64,000 bases of DNA from Manihot esculenta (Eukaryota; Streptophyta; Magnoliopsida; Malpighiales; Euphorbiaceae), in contig NC_035162.2 of assembly GCF_001659605.2 (NCBI RefSeq), positions 9,195,248 to 9,259,247 on the forward strand, in the 5' to 3' direction. Shown in pieces: positions 11,969-22,781 of this stretch. Under the pieces are notes generated by a model that saw nothing but the letters and a program-made list of their open reading frames with translations, searched no databases and had not been told where the DNA came from. The position numbers and the translations under genes are program-made. Within the stretch, counting starts at the first letter, position 1, and every line of letters begins with the position of its first letter.

Positions 11969-14489
11969 ATGAATCCATTGACGCTGGTGAAACGAATTCA
12001 GAGCATAAACTCGAAAGAAGCTGAGTTAGGGATTTCAGAGGACGCTTCCTGGCACGCCAAATACAAAGATTCCGCTTATGTTTTTGTTGGCGGCATTCCT
12101 TTCGATCTCACAGAAGGCGATCTCCTCGCCGTTTTTGCTCAGTAATTTTTTTTTCTTCTTTGCTGTCAGCAATTCATTTATTTTTCTTTATTGTTTGGTT
12201 CCAAATTGTAGGTCTTATTATCTCACTGAGTGCTGGTGTTTAAGGAACACCCACTCAAACCTAAGTTGGAGCATCCGAAAATGGAAAACAAATGAATAAG
12301 AGCAAACCCTTCTCAAATTTTAGGCTTTTAGCATATATTGTGTTTGATAATTTTGAAACCTTGCTTTTGGACTCTTCCATTGCTCAGTAAGAGGGGAAAT
12401 TATGTGGTCTATTGTTTTCCCAGCTCCTTACTCACCAGCAACTTGTAAACAAGTTGAATTAGGATTTGTTGTTCGAATTGAATGTTCGTCTAATACTCTT
12501 CCATTCCACTAATTGTTTTATCACTAATGGATCTGCTGTGAATAACCCTTTTCAGATACGGGGAGGTTGTTGATGTTAATCTAGTGAGAGACAAGGGCAC
12601 TGGAAAATCAAAAGGTTTTGCATTTGTTGCGTATGAGGATCAAAGAAGTACGAATCTTGCTGTAGGTTGGTTCTCTTCTCTACTATGTGTCTTTAGTGAT
12701 AACAGTTACCAAATTGATTATTTGTACTAACACATTATTTGGCTTCTCTTCAGATAATCTCAATGGAGCAGAGGTTGCTGGTCGAATTATAAGGGTTGAT
12801 CATGTTACTAAATATAAGAAGAAAGAGGAGGAGGATGAAGAGACACAACAGCAGAAGAGAGAAGCTCGAGGAGTGTGCCGTGCTTTCCAAAGAGGTGAAT
12901 GCACCCGTGGAGCTAGCTGCAAATTTTCCCATGACGAGCAAGTAAGACCATTAAATCATTTGGCACGATATAATTAAAAATGTTAACTAGATGCTATTTT
13001 GATGGGTCTGTTCCTTTTTACTATGCTTTGCTAATAATACACAGTAGTGTAGGGGCAGTAGATCTCCAATTTGATGACCAGTGTTACCGTGTTTTAATTG
13101 ATTCTGGGGGTTCGAATAGAGGTGGACCCATGTCATTTCTGGTTCATGACAAGGGAACTTGAAGTCTTGAACCTGATTGACGGGGCCAGTTCCCCAAGGT
13201 TATGGTTCTGATTTGATTCAGATTGAGGCACCCAAACAGTTGATATAATTTTTTTTGAAACTTTTTCCTTTTAAAATTAACAGTTCAAACTGGACTGGGA
13301 CAGCTGATTCTGATTCGATCTGGTTAAGTGGGAGAGGATTAGAGCAACCCATCAGGTGGTCTTGGTCTAGGTTGAGCCTGTGAACCATTGACCAGCTCCG
13401 TTTAAGGTTTGACAGGGCCAGTTCCAGGACCAATTGGCTGTGCTGTGTCTAGATCCGCATATTATTATTATGTTTGGAACTTCATGTTTCTGATGTTTGG
13501 CATTCACTATGTCGTAATTGATAATGGTGAATAATGATCGAGATAAAAAATTTCGTTCTTACATGATTACTTTCTATTTGTTTACCTTTCTTATTTGCTT
13601 TAGGACTTGTTTTATTGGGTTTAGATTTGCTTACTTTCATTTCGCGATTCTTCATTTTTCATGTCTCATCACTTAAAGGTTTTTACAAATTTTCATGTTA
13701 AAAAAATTGTTGAATACTTTTTGGGTAATGGAACTTGAAGGGAAGTTAGGGATTTTTGAATTTGCTGCAAAGATTCAGGTTCTAAAGACTTCTTTTGTTC
13801 AATTAATGTTATAATGTTGAACCGCCAATTTATTATGCTTGCATTCTTTATTCATGCAGAGAGCTGCAAACACAGGATGGGGTCCTGAGGATAAAAGTAC
13901 AAGGTGGGGACATGACAAGTTTGATGGACCAAAAAAGACTCAGAAAATATCCGGCAATGAGAGACCTTCAGGAAGCCTCCTCAATCAGAGTGACAAGAGG
14001 GAGGAGAAGAAGCCAAGAAGGCATGATGATAATGAAATGGAGCGGAAATTAAAAGAAGATTATCATAGAAGAGATGAGAAGAGATGGAGAAGACATGAAG
14101 ATGATGAGTTTGTGCCAAAATCAAGAGAATATGATGGGAGAGATGAAAAGGGATCGAGAAGGCGTGGGGATGATGAATTTGAGCCGAAGTCCTGGGATGA
14201 TTATCATAGAAGTGATAAGAGATTGAGAAGGCATGAAGATGATCAAAGAGAAGATGAATATAAGAAGGATGAAAGGAGATTGAGAAGGCATGATGGTGAT
14301 GGATTGGAGCCAAGGTCAAGAGACAATGATTATAAGAGGGAAGAAAACATAGTAAAGAGGCGTGAATCAGAATCCTATCTTAGAGAAGACCAAGATAAGA
14401 GAGGAGCCAAATGGTCTGCCCATGCTAGGGACTCTTCCTCCAGTCGTCATAGAGAAAGAGATGATAATAGGCGCAAATCAGAGAGATAG
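11969..14489 (+). CDS. RRM plus CCCH zinc-finger protein, RBMX2/IST3-like (Arabidopsis C3H42 type)
   Basis: Four exons, 11969-12141, 12556-12665, 12754-12941 and 13860-14489, join in frame to 366 residues. Residues about 36-114 are an RRM with RNP2-like VFVGGI and RNP1 KSKGFAFV. It is followed by a CCCH finger with C-x7-C-x5-C-x3-H spacing (CRAFQRGECTRGASCKFSH). The C-terminal half, encoded by the last exon, is a highly charged Arg/Asp/Glu/His domain with four or five diverged repeats of about 25 residues built on RRHxDDExxPKSR and DEKRxRR. The architecture matches plant RBMX2-type proteins, which belong with yeast Ist3/Snu17 of the RES complex in spliceosome activation. The nuclear splicing role is from the family. 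The start is the first ATG, and the conserved exon boundary inside the RRM (AQ|YGE) supports the model. Confidence 0.93.
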
Positions 14490-16709
14490 ATCCTTGGTAG
14501 GATCGTGTTCATGCTTCCCAATGTGCAACAGGGGTGGGGTGTTCCACCGATTTTCTTTTGGCTGGTTAAGGTTTATTTTGTACCTTTCTTCGACTGTAAC
14601 CGTGACATTTTACATAAAAAATGACGAGATAGAGCAGGACCATTGATACGATTTGTTGTTTCTAATTGTATTTTTTTTTTTTTTGAATTTTTATTTTTTG
14701 AGTTAGGGATTGAGCTATGGTAACTCGAATTTGAGAGTATTTAGTGCTATAACCTTTTGGTCGGTAGATCAATGCGAGGTAAAAGGCTGTTTAATTGTTG
14801 CAAGGCGGGTGGGTGTGGAGTCGCGGTGGATAATATTTCAATTTTGACGTGAGATGATGTTTTTATACATGGGTATTTGTGGACTAGATGTATGCTCTCT
14901 CATTTTAGTTGATTTTATCATTTTTTTAAAAGACGAGTAAATTCGCCGCAAGGACTGATATTGTAACTCAAAGAACCGAACCAAACCCAGTACAATAAAG
15001 AGTCCACTTAAAGTCTCCTGAGTTAAGCTCATACGACAGGAAGTTTCCGGGCCCAAAAATCAAAATCATAACCGATTCCGGGGAAATCATCAGCATTACA
15101 CAATCTGTTTCCTCAAAATAGAGCAATATAATTTTATACTCATTCATTTTTATTTTAATTTTATTTCATAAAGGCTCACTTTAATTTGTTATAATAGATT
15201 TTCAGATTATTAACTCCTCACTCCAATCTCTTTCCTTTTTTATATCTTTTATGGTAAAGTTAATTTATGATTATTCATTAATGTAATCGTTTTTATTATA
15301 ATTTTCTTTATTCAATAAATTTTGATGATTTAGATTTTCAGAAATCGATTCTTTGTTGCACAATAAAAAAAATAAATGAAAGTTTGTAATAGTTTAAAAT
15401 TAAGAGTTAATTATCAATCTACAAATTCTTTTAAACTATCATTGCTATGAAACATAATTAGCTTGATAATTTATATTAAAATTCTTTTTTTTGTTAACGA
15501 TAATTAAAATAATTAAAAAATTTTAAAAAATGAAGAGTACAACTAAAAGAACTAATATAATACAATTAAAAAAAAAAAAAGAAAGCCTTAGCTAAAAGTA
15601 CTCAAAACCAAGACCATACGAAAAAAGTCCAATAATTGGAAAACTAAATATTATAAAGTATATACCGAGAAAACCATCCAAATACCATAATTTAGGTTCT
15701 TAATATTGAGCAACACAGACGCTGTCACCAAAAAGAATAATCAAAGGCTCCTACTCGCTGGTGGTCACGTAGATAGACAACTCCAAATAGAGATCTTCAT
15801 CTAACTTATGAAAACTTAAAATAGAACCAAAAGTTGGGGAGACTATTGAGGATTTAAGATCAGGCCTATGGAAATGAGTGCAAGCAAGTGTAGAAAAGCA
15901 ACAAATTATTAAGTTGGTATGTTTTTTAGCAAACTCACTACCACCATCAGTAGATATTGCTAACTACACTCGTTCATTGAACCAAAATAAAAGGTTTAGG
16001 TTTTGAGTTCTCTTTGCTTACTTGAAACTCATGGAGTAGAAAAACAAAGGAGAAGGATATGGAGCCGAAACAAACGGTTTAAAAGCTAGAGGGGCGACAA
16101 CAACATAATTTTTTCTTAAAATTTTTTAAATAATTTTCTCGAGGAAAAAAATAAGAGAAAAAAAGTATAATATCTATTTTTATTCTGTTTATTCATTCAA
16201 CTTTTAAATATTTATTCCAAAAAAGAAAAAGGGAAAATGGAATTATAATATGAATTTTTTGCACAGGTGTTACATGATGAAGTGTGTTAAAAGAGTTGCA
16301 GATTATATCTATATATATATATATATTCTGCACACAATTTTCATATAATTTATTTAATTTTACATTTACCTATTCACTTTTTTAGTCATCCGACTCAAGC
16401 CTATTTGTTATAAAAAAAAAAAAAATTATAAAATTTGTACTCACAAACTTAATTAGAAGGTAAATGCATTATCAAGAGAAAAAAGGAGCAGCAAAATTCA
16501 TTAACCAAGAGTCCAGAAACCAAAATAATGAAAAAGCCAAACAAGATCCATAATTACGCAATTCTCCAAAGCTTTAGATCAGCAGAAATATGCAATGAGA
16601 GGGCATGGATTCTTGCAACCAAAGAAATAAATGCTAGGAATTAAAAATAGATAAATGTTTTGCTGCTTCAGCTCCAAATGAGGCATCAACAATTATGGAT
16701 CCCAGTTCC
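14490..16709. other. Intergenic, mostly AT-rich
   Basis: The first 160 bases are probable 3' UTR of the RRM/CCCH gene. Around 14700 a short stretch (GAGTTAGGGATTGAG, then GGTAACTC) resembles sequence near 57225 and may be a dispersed repeat remnant. A (TA)n run lies at about 16307-16326. The rest is low-complexity AT-rich sequence with no supported gene. Bases 16460-16709 are probable 3' UTR of the CBM20 gene. Confidence 0.6.
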
Positions 16710-17945
16710 TTAGGAGGCTTCACTGAAGTGACCTGAAAAACTCAGACGATTGCTCATTGGCACAATAAGCATCTCCCTTTGATGAACCTCCTCAATTTGA
16801 TCGGTGATTTGCTCCTCTGTGATTTTTTGAGCTTCAGGATTTTCCCAGTCTTCTGCAATAACAACAGTGCCTTTGCTTTCCCAGCTCTTGAAAATTCTGT
16901 CAGAGCCAGGCTGCCAAATCATATCTCCAGTGCCTTGCTTGAGGATAAATTTGAATTGGATAGTTGATTCAATGGGTACATCCTGATCAGAATTCAATAT
17001 CTTTATTAAACTTCACATTAGAGATGCCTGCAGATAATTAATGTAGAAATTTCTTTGAAAAATTATCTATTACCAACTCAACACTCCAAATGTGCCCTTC
17101 TGACCAATTCATTGGCACAGCATCAGTGGGATTCCACAGACCAAGAATTGGGTCATCGCCCACCAGGAGAAATTCATCACCAAACATGCACTCCTTCTGC
17201 AACTGGAATTTTACATGTGCAGTCTTTGATCTTTCTGTGAAGCAGAGAAGACCCAAATGATTGATTATTGGGAAATTCAAGAATGTGGAGTGAAGAATAA
17301 AGCTAATTACCCATTTGCGTGTTGCCGGCTACTGCATTTTCCAGGCCTGTTGACACCTATTTTACAGATCAACAAATTGGATTAACGTGTTTATAATTTG
17401 AACAAACAATATTAGCTTATTAAGAAAACAAAAGCACTCGTTTAGAGTAATTGCTCAAATCAACAATTTTTTTTTATATTAAAAAAAAAAAAAAGAAAGG
17501 GTAAATTTGCAGAGCCTTGATTCATCCATGATCTTGACATATATAAGATTCACTACCAAAAGAAGAAAATAACTAGCAACTATTGATTCATCCATGAATA
17601 AATGAGTTTGATCTTGCTTCCCAGTGCCAAAGTTGTTTCACGTTGATTTTCATTACCTGAAACGACGTAGTTTAAGGAAGAACAGGATCCATACGTATTG
17701 TCGTTAACGAAGAAGAAACCGGTTTGTGCGATAATGAGAAAGGTTACCTGAGCAGCATCAGATGCCACGTGAGATTTGGCGATGGATCGAAATGAAACCA
17801 AGCGATCAAAATGTAGTTTCTTGAAAGCTGGAGATGGTGAAAAGGCCAAGACAGATCGACCCTGTTGAGTTAATGCTGAGAGGGGAGGACTTCTGTTACC
17901 ATTGCTTGCGAAGATCTTAGTGGAAAAGCTAGTTAAAGCCTCCAT
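16710..17945 (-). CDS. Plastid-targeted CBM20 (starch-binding domain) protein
   Basis: Four exons, 17748-17945, 17311-17356, 17074-17234 and 16710-16982, join in frame to 225 residues. Residues 1 to about 65 are Ser/Arg-rich and poor in acidic residues ([19 protein letters not shown]), typical of a chloroplast transit peptide. Residues about 85-190 form a CBM20 fold: [20 protein letters not shown], then [20 protein letters not shown], then [20 protein letters not shown]. This matches the family pattern of G-x-LGxW and the Trp residues that stack on glucan. No catalytic domain follows, so it is likely a starch- or glucan-binding accessory protein in plastids. It resembles At5g01260-type proteins from memory. 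The acidic tail ([13 protein letters not shown]) may be helical. The stop is TAA at 16710-16712. Confidence 0.88.
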
Positions 17946-18585
17946 TAGAGATTAAGAAAGAGAAAGATATTGGATTTGCTGGAGACTGTTCGTAGCTACA
18001 AGAATGAAGAACTTACAAGGTCTGTTGTTACATATATACTAGCTGGGAAAGGAAAAGCCTGAGGCACTGGGTTATTGACACGTAGCAAAATAGGAATTTA
18101 TTTGTTAATTTGATAATGTCCTCCAACTGAATCGGAGAGTTTTAGGCATCTTACTCGGTTGGATTGGTGCCTGGTCCATAGTTGATTGCATATCTCCAAT
18201 GCTTTTTTTTTTTTTTTTGAATCAAATATCTCCAATGCTTTTACCGATGCCTCCATTCATGTTTTCACATATTTACTGAAAAAAGAAAAAAATAAAATAT
18301 ATAATTAATTTTCCTTTTTCGTTATTTATTTATTTATTTCATAATTTTAATTCTAAGGACAAATTATTCTGCAGCTTGTGTTCCATTGGTATTGTTGTTA
18401 CGAACCATAAGTCCATAGTGCATATACACAACCGCACAATATATAACGTGAACAGAGATTCCACAATTACAAATTAAAATATTAACAAGCCGTCGTCCAA
18501 GCTTTGTAGACGTGACGAATGACAATTATTATTATTATTTTTTTTTAGGTTGGAGTATTGTTGGACTCAACTTTGCTGTAAATCC
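17946..18585. other. CBM20 promoter and intergenic sequence
   Basis: This is upstream of the CBM20 start at 17945. The sequence TACATATATACTAG near 18030 could contain the TATA element in the minus orientation. CTCCAATGCTTTT occurs twice, about 35 bases apart, around a poly-T run (about 18197-18242). No coding signal was seen. Confidence 0.5.
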
Positions 18586-20332
18586 TGATACCAATGATGT
18601 AAGAGAATTTCGGAAATCTTCACCAACTCTATAGTTCCTTGGGAATTGGGCGATGCTCCCAGTACTCCATCTGATTAAAGGATAATGCCTTTGTGTACAA
18701 ATTATAGGATAACCCTATCAATTGTCTTAGACTTGTCTTATAACCATCTCAGGGGCACCATCCCCCATGAAGAGGCAACTTGAAGAATCCTGTTGCATTG
18801 AATATCTCAGGAAACCACTTTCACGGCGACACTCTTTTCAGCCAGGGTGATTGTGTATGCTTGGAATCCTTGAATTTAGGAGGCAATTCTTTCAATGGAA
18901 GCTATACAGAATCTCTCACTTCTTTGAGAAGAATTAAAGACTAAAATTTTTTTCGCAACAAGCTAGGTAGCTGGCCAAATTCCATAATATAGTCAGAATT
19001 TCTCACTTCTGGAATCCTTGAACCTGTCTTAACAATTACTTTGGGGGGAAGTACCAAGAAAAGGAGTTTTCAGCAATGCAACAGCAGTTTCATTGGTTGG
19101 GAATGAGAAGCATTCCTGGGATGTAGCTGAACTGCATTTGCACTAAGAAATTGAAATATAAGCCTCACCTTCCAACTGCTCGTCATAGCTTCTGGGATAC
19201 TCGGATCTATTTTTTATTATTCTCTCCGCTGCTCCGTTGGTTTAAAAGAATGAAAAATAAAAGGGACATCTTTGAAACTTTCCTATCAGCAGCTCCTCAA
19301 AGCAACTACCATCTCTCCTGCGGCCAATGTGCTTGGAGAATAGAGTTTCGAATTCCTTCAGAGCTCTTATTTATGAATTTATTGCTAATGGTAGTTTGGA
19401 GATATGGCTAAACATATTTGCTAGAGAAAATGAAGCATGTAGAGAAGCAAGGGTATTAAGCCTTCTTCAAAGACTTCTTAACAATGCGATTGATGTGGCT
19501 TTGGCACTTCAAAATTTCCCAGTGCCACTAATTCATTGTGATAACCAAGCAACTTTCTTCTTCGTTAGCCAGAATTTTTGCCAAAAGCAGATAATAAGAT
19601 TGTTTACTTGTAAACAATAGTTTTTTTTTTTTTTTTGTTATTTTCTGATTTAAGAATTACAAAACATTCATATCATTAAAAAGTCAATTATAATAAAATA
19701 TATAATTTAAAAACTTTTATTTTATAAATTATTTTATATGTGATTCCTTTATTTATAATAATATGAATTTTTATTATGGCACAAGTAGACATAAAATATC
19801 AGCTTTTCAGTTTTTAAACTTACAGTTTTTAAACTTACTTAGAGAACTCAGTTTTTAAACTTACTTAGAGAACTACTCCCTTCAACAAGCCCATAATGTT
19901 TCTCTGAACCAGAAAAGCTCAATTGGCTACGGTGCACCTATGATTTCTTCTTGCGCATCGGTTAACTAACCCAGGCTTTTCTTCTTCTTCTTCTTTTTTC
20001 CAAAAAGAAAAATTCATGTTATCGCAGTTTTGAAGTGTTGGACTCATGAATTATGCTCACCAATAATAATTACACATTTAGTAATAAAAATCGATGCGTG
20101 ATTAAGGAAGTGCAGGTTATGTCATAGGAAGTGAGGCAACCCCTAGTGGATATGTCTACAAGCAAGAGACCTATTGATGACATGTTTAAAAATGATCTAA
20201 ACCTACATAATTTCACAAAAATGGCATTGCCAGAACACGGAATTGGAATTGGAATCGCAGATCCATTACTTGTACGCAGGGCTAATGAAGAATATGGTTC
20301 AACAGGCAACAGAAATCAATTACTCAGCTAGC
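18586..20332 (+). pseudogene. Degenerate LRR receptor-like kinase (subfamily XII-like) gene
   Basis: Successive frames encode pieces of one LRR-RLK in the right order. LRR pieces are LSYNHLRGTIP (about 18740) and LESLNLGGNSFNGSYTESLT (about 18860). They are followed by the post-LRR NATAVSLVGNEKHSWD-like block (about 19077), a short basic post-membrane stretch, kinase pieces ALIYEFIANGSLEIWLN (19350) and LLQRLLNNAIDVALALQ with LIHCDNQ (19460-19550), and the C-lobe end KRPIDDMFKNDLNLHNF with IADPLL (20167-20270). Multiple stops and frame changes separate them. The catalytic HRD/HCD loop reads HCD but the DFG segment is missing, replaced by AT-rich DNA and tandem repeats (19620-20050). It is certainly inactive. 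The family was named by resemblance to EFR/FLS2-like XII kinases. Confidence 0.85.
19808..19875. repeat. 26-bp tandem repeat inside the dead kinase gene
   Basis: The unit CAGTTTTTAAACTTAC plus TTAGAGAACT is present twice (about 19823-19874). A truncated copy of its first 16 bases lies immediately upstream. It occupies the place where the kinase activation segment should be encoded. Confidence 0.85.
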
Positions 20333-21140
20333 TCGTACTGCCACACGAAGGACTGGTATTTGTGCAAGTGCAAGGATAGTTTCTAGTTTCTCTTCTAGAA
20401 ACGTGTTATTTCCCTATTTTAGACCTTTAAGTTGGCTCTCTGAATGAAGCATAAATAGAAATGTCACGAAGACTCTTTTCTTCATTTGATGAAAGTAAGA
20501 TGAATGAACTGAACCAGAATTTGCAGGAATAAATGATTCAGTTGGAAAATATTTGGAAAGCTAAACTCCCACGTGCTCCAGGACTTCAGTGAACCAATTA
20601 TACGAAGGTTCATTTCTAAACTTCACCATTCTGCCTAATTTGTCCAAACTCCTACGAGAAAATTCAGGAAAGCAAACATGTTATCTGAAAAACGTAAAAT
20701 CTAAATTCTACCAAAACCCTACAGGCTTTATCCATCCCTGGGCAAAGACCCTTTTCTTTATAGGCTCGATAGTTCATACGCTAACAAGAAAGGGGAATCT
20801 TCCTAATAAACCAATTAAGGTAAATCATTCACCCCATGAACCTTTAATAAACCATATGTTCAATAAAAAAAATGCGTATTCAAATTGAAAGCCAAAAGTA
20901 ACAAACATGATTTGAGTCCAAGAGGACCAAATCCAGAAGAAGAATAACGCAATTGGGATCAGAGCAATTCTCAACAAGCAACAAAATCGCACAAAAAAGC
21001 CCAAAAAGAGACGGATAACCAAACAGCCTCTTCAATTAAGTAAAGGAAATAATTACATACGTAAAATATATATGATAGCAAACACAAGACGAAGAAGCAT
21101 ACTTATTTTATACAAGAAACAGAAGCAAATATCTTCAAAA
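20333..21140. other. Intergenic between the dead kinase and PH1
   Basis: No supported gene was seen. The right 100-200 bases are probable 3' UTR of the PH1 gene, which is transcribed leftward. The open frames here have no recognisable motif. Confidence 0.5.
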
Positions 21141-21572
21141 TCACCGCTTGCTATCGTAATCAACGACCTCAGAATCAGTAAGAGACTTGGAGTGCTGCAC
21201 AATGGACCTCCCAATCGAATTGATCCAGTCCTCCTTCTCCTCTTCAGAATCGGCGATAAAAAACATGGTGTCTTGGCTGGTGGAAAGCTCAAAGGCGCAA
21301 GGCTTATTGAGGGCGTCTTCAGCGCCTTTCACGGTCAAGCAGTTGCGGACGGGGATGACACCACGAGGAATTGAGGAGCTGAGTACGCGGTTGTCCTTAA
21401 ACCAAAGGAGCTTGCCTTGCTTGAGGACGAACCAGCGACGCCGCCAATTCTTGATGTAATCGCCTTGCTTCATGAGCCAACCGGAGCGCTCAGGGTTGGA
21501 CCAGAATTGAATGTTGCTGTAATCATCAGGATTTGGGTCCTGACCAGTCCAGGCTCGTAAGAGCGACTCCAT
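21141..21572 (-). CDS. PH1: Single pleckstrin-homology-domain protein, PH1-like
   Basis: An uninterrupted 143-residue frame, close to the 145 residues of Arabidopsis PH1 (At2g29700). The start is MESLLRAWTGQDPNPDDYS. The PH domain spans about residues 27-128: GWLMKQGDYIKNWRRRWFVL (strands beta1-beta2 with the basic phosphoinositide-binding loop), then KLLWFKDN, and the C-terminal helix EEKEDWINSIGRSIV containing the near-invariant Trp. Arabidopsis PH1 binds PI3P at late endosomes and affects sorting of the metal transporter NRAMP1; that role is by homology. The short acidic N-terminus and the lack of any other domain fit this family. The gene is intronless. Confidence 0.95.
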   Translation of the reverse strand: MESLLRAWTGQDPNPDDYSNIQFWSNPERSGWLMKQGDYIKNWRRRWFVLKQGKLLWFKDNRVLSSSIPRGVIPVRNCLTVKGAEDALNKPCAFELSTSQDTMFFIADSEEEKEDWINSIGRSIVQHSKSLTDSEVVDYDSKR

Positions 21573-22277
21573 TTTTGTGCGCGAGGAAAGAATCGGAGAA
21601 AGAGACGGGGTGTGGTCACTTGGGGAGGGTTTTCGGTAACACTAACTCGATGGGGGTTTCTCTTGTTTTGATCCTCATTTTTGCTGTTATTTGTTTTCGT
21701 TTTTAATGCTGAACGGTGCCGTATTAAGAGCAAAAAGGAAACCACAGCCACTTGACATAAACTGAAATGAGTTGTCCTGTAGATTATGGCACAACTCCAA
21801 CTTTGAAACAAATAACGATTTAGGCGTCATTCATTGGAGAGAATAATTTATATATAAAAAATGTTTTTCATTAAAAATATTATTTATTAAAATAATTTTT
21901 TAATTATTTAATTTTAATTTTAAAAAATAAATGATATTAATAAATTTTTATATAGTTATGTTAATAAAACTTTGAAAGGGCAAAAAATAATAAAATTATA
22001 ATACACAATTGTAACACATGAATTGTGCCTTTGCTCTGAATTACTTCATATCCTTAGATAATTTAGAAATAATCAAATAAATTATAAAATTGATCTAATA
22101 AATTTTTCATGTCTCTATTAAATTATAAATTTTTCGTCACTAGCATATGGAAGTATAATCCAAAATAACTCAAGCACACGCATTGATAAGCAATTTAAAT
22201 AACGGGAGAGTGAAGAGTAACTGAATTCGTTTAGAGAATCAAAGAAGGTTATGAAGTATAAGCCAAAATTAAGATAT
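21573..22277. other. PH1 promoter and AT-rich spacer
   Basis: This is upstream of the PH1 start. The first 240 bases are of mixed composition and probably contain the core promoter and 5' UTR. From about 21840 the sequence is low-complexity AT-rich, with no coding signal. Confidence 0.5.
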
Positions 22278-22781
22278 TTAAAATGTGAACAATCGAACCT
22301 TTTTATTAATCTTGAAGCAGATGGATGGAGCGATGTCGCCGGAATTCTCTGATTTGACGAGCGCGCACCATGTCCTTGTAGCCTGTAGTGAGGCGTTGCG
22401 GCCTGCGATTGAAGGCATTACATAGTTGGAAATCTGAACTATGTTTGGATGCAGAGAAAATTTGAGATAGGAGAGGGTTTTGGTGCGCAGTAAGAAACAA
22501 ATACAAGTAACAAAGTGATCAGAGCGGGAAAATGTTTCCGTATCCTTCCAATCGCCATGTCTATGAAGGTTGACATAAGGCCAAGCCAAGCCCATTTTCA
22601 AAGCGTAAGCCTCCATAAATAATTGGGCCACCATTTTAGGCGTTTGGGCGAATTCTCTTACTAACAGAAACCCCTTTCCCTTTCTTTGAGGTTTATAGAA
22701 GGAAGCATCAGCCCATTGATCAATAAACTGAGCTGACCATTTAATACAAGTCTTAGGGTTGTTTGTTTTAGGAGCACACAA
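22278..22781 (-). pseudogene. Possible RNase H-like remnant of a non-LTR retroelement
   Basis: A 167-codon frame contains KWSAQFIDQWADASFYKPQ and LFMEAYALKMGLAW. These resemble the plant RVT_3-type RNase H pattern, in which W-x-K-x-N-x-DASF is followed later by AEAxALxxGLxxA. The segment between the two motifs is shorter than usual, and the C-terminal half has no recognisable similarity. It could be a fragment of a LINE or of a host RNase H-like gene. The identification rests on two weak motifs. Confidence 0.35.

Noticed and set aside
13981..14319. Minus-strand open frame of 112 codons rich in His, Ser and Phe
   Set aside because: It is the antisense shadow of the charged repeats of the RRM/CCCH protein.
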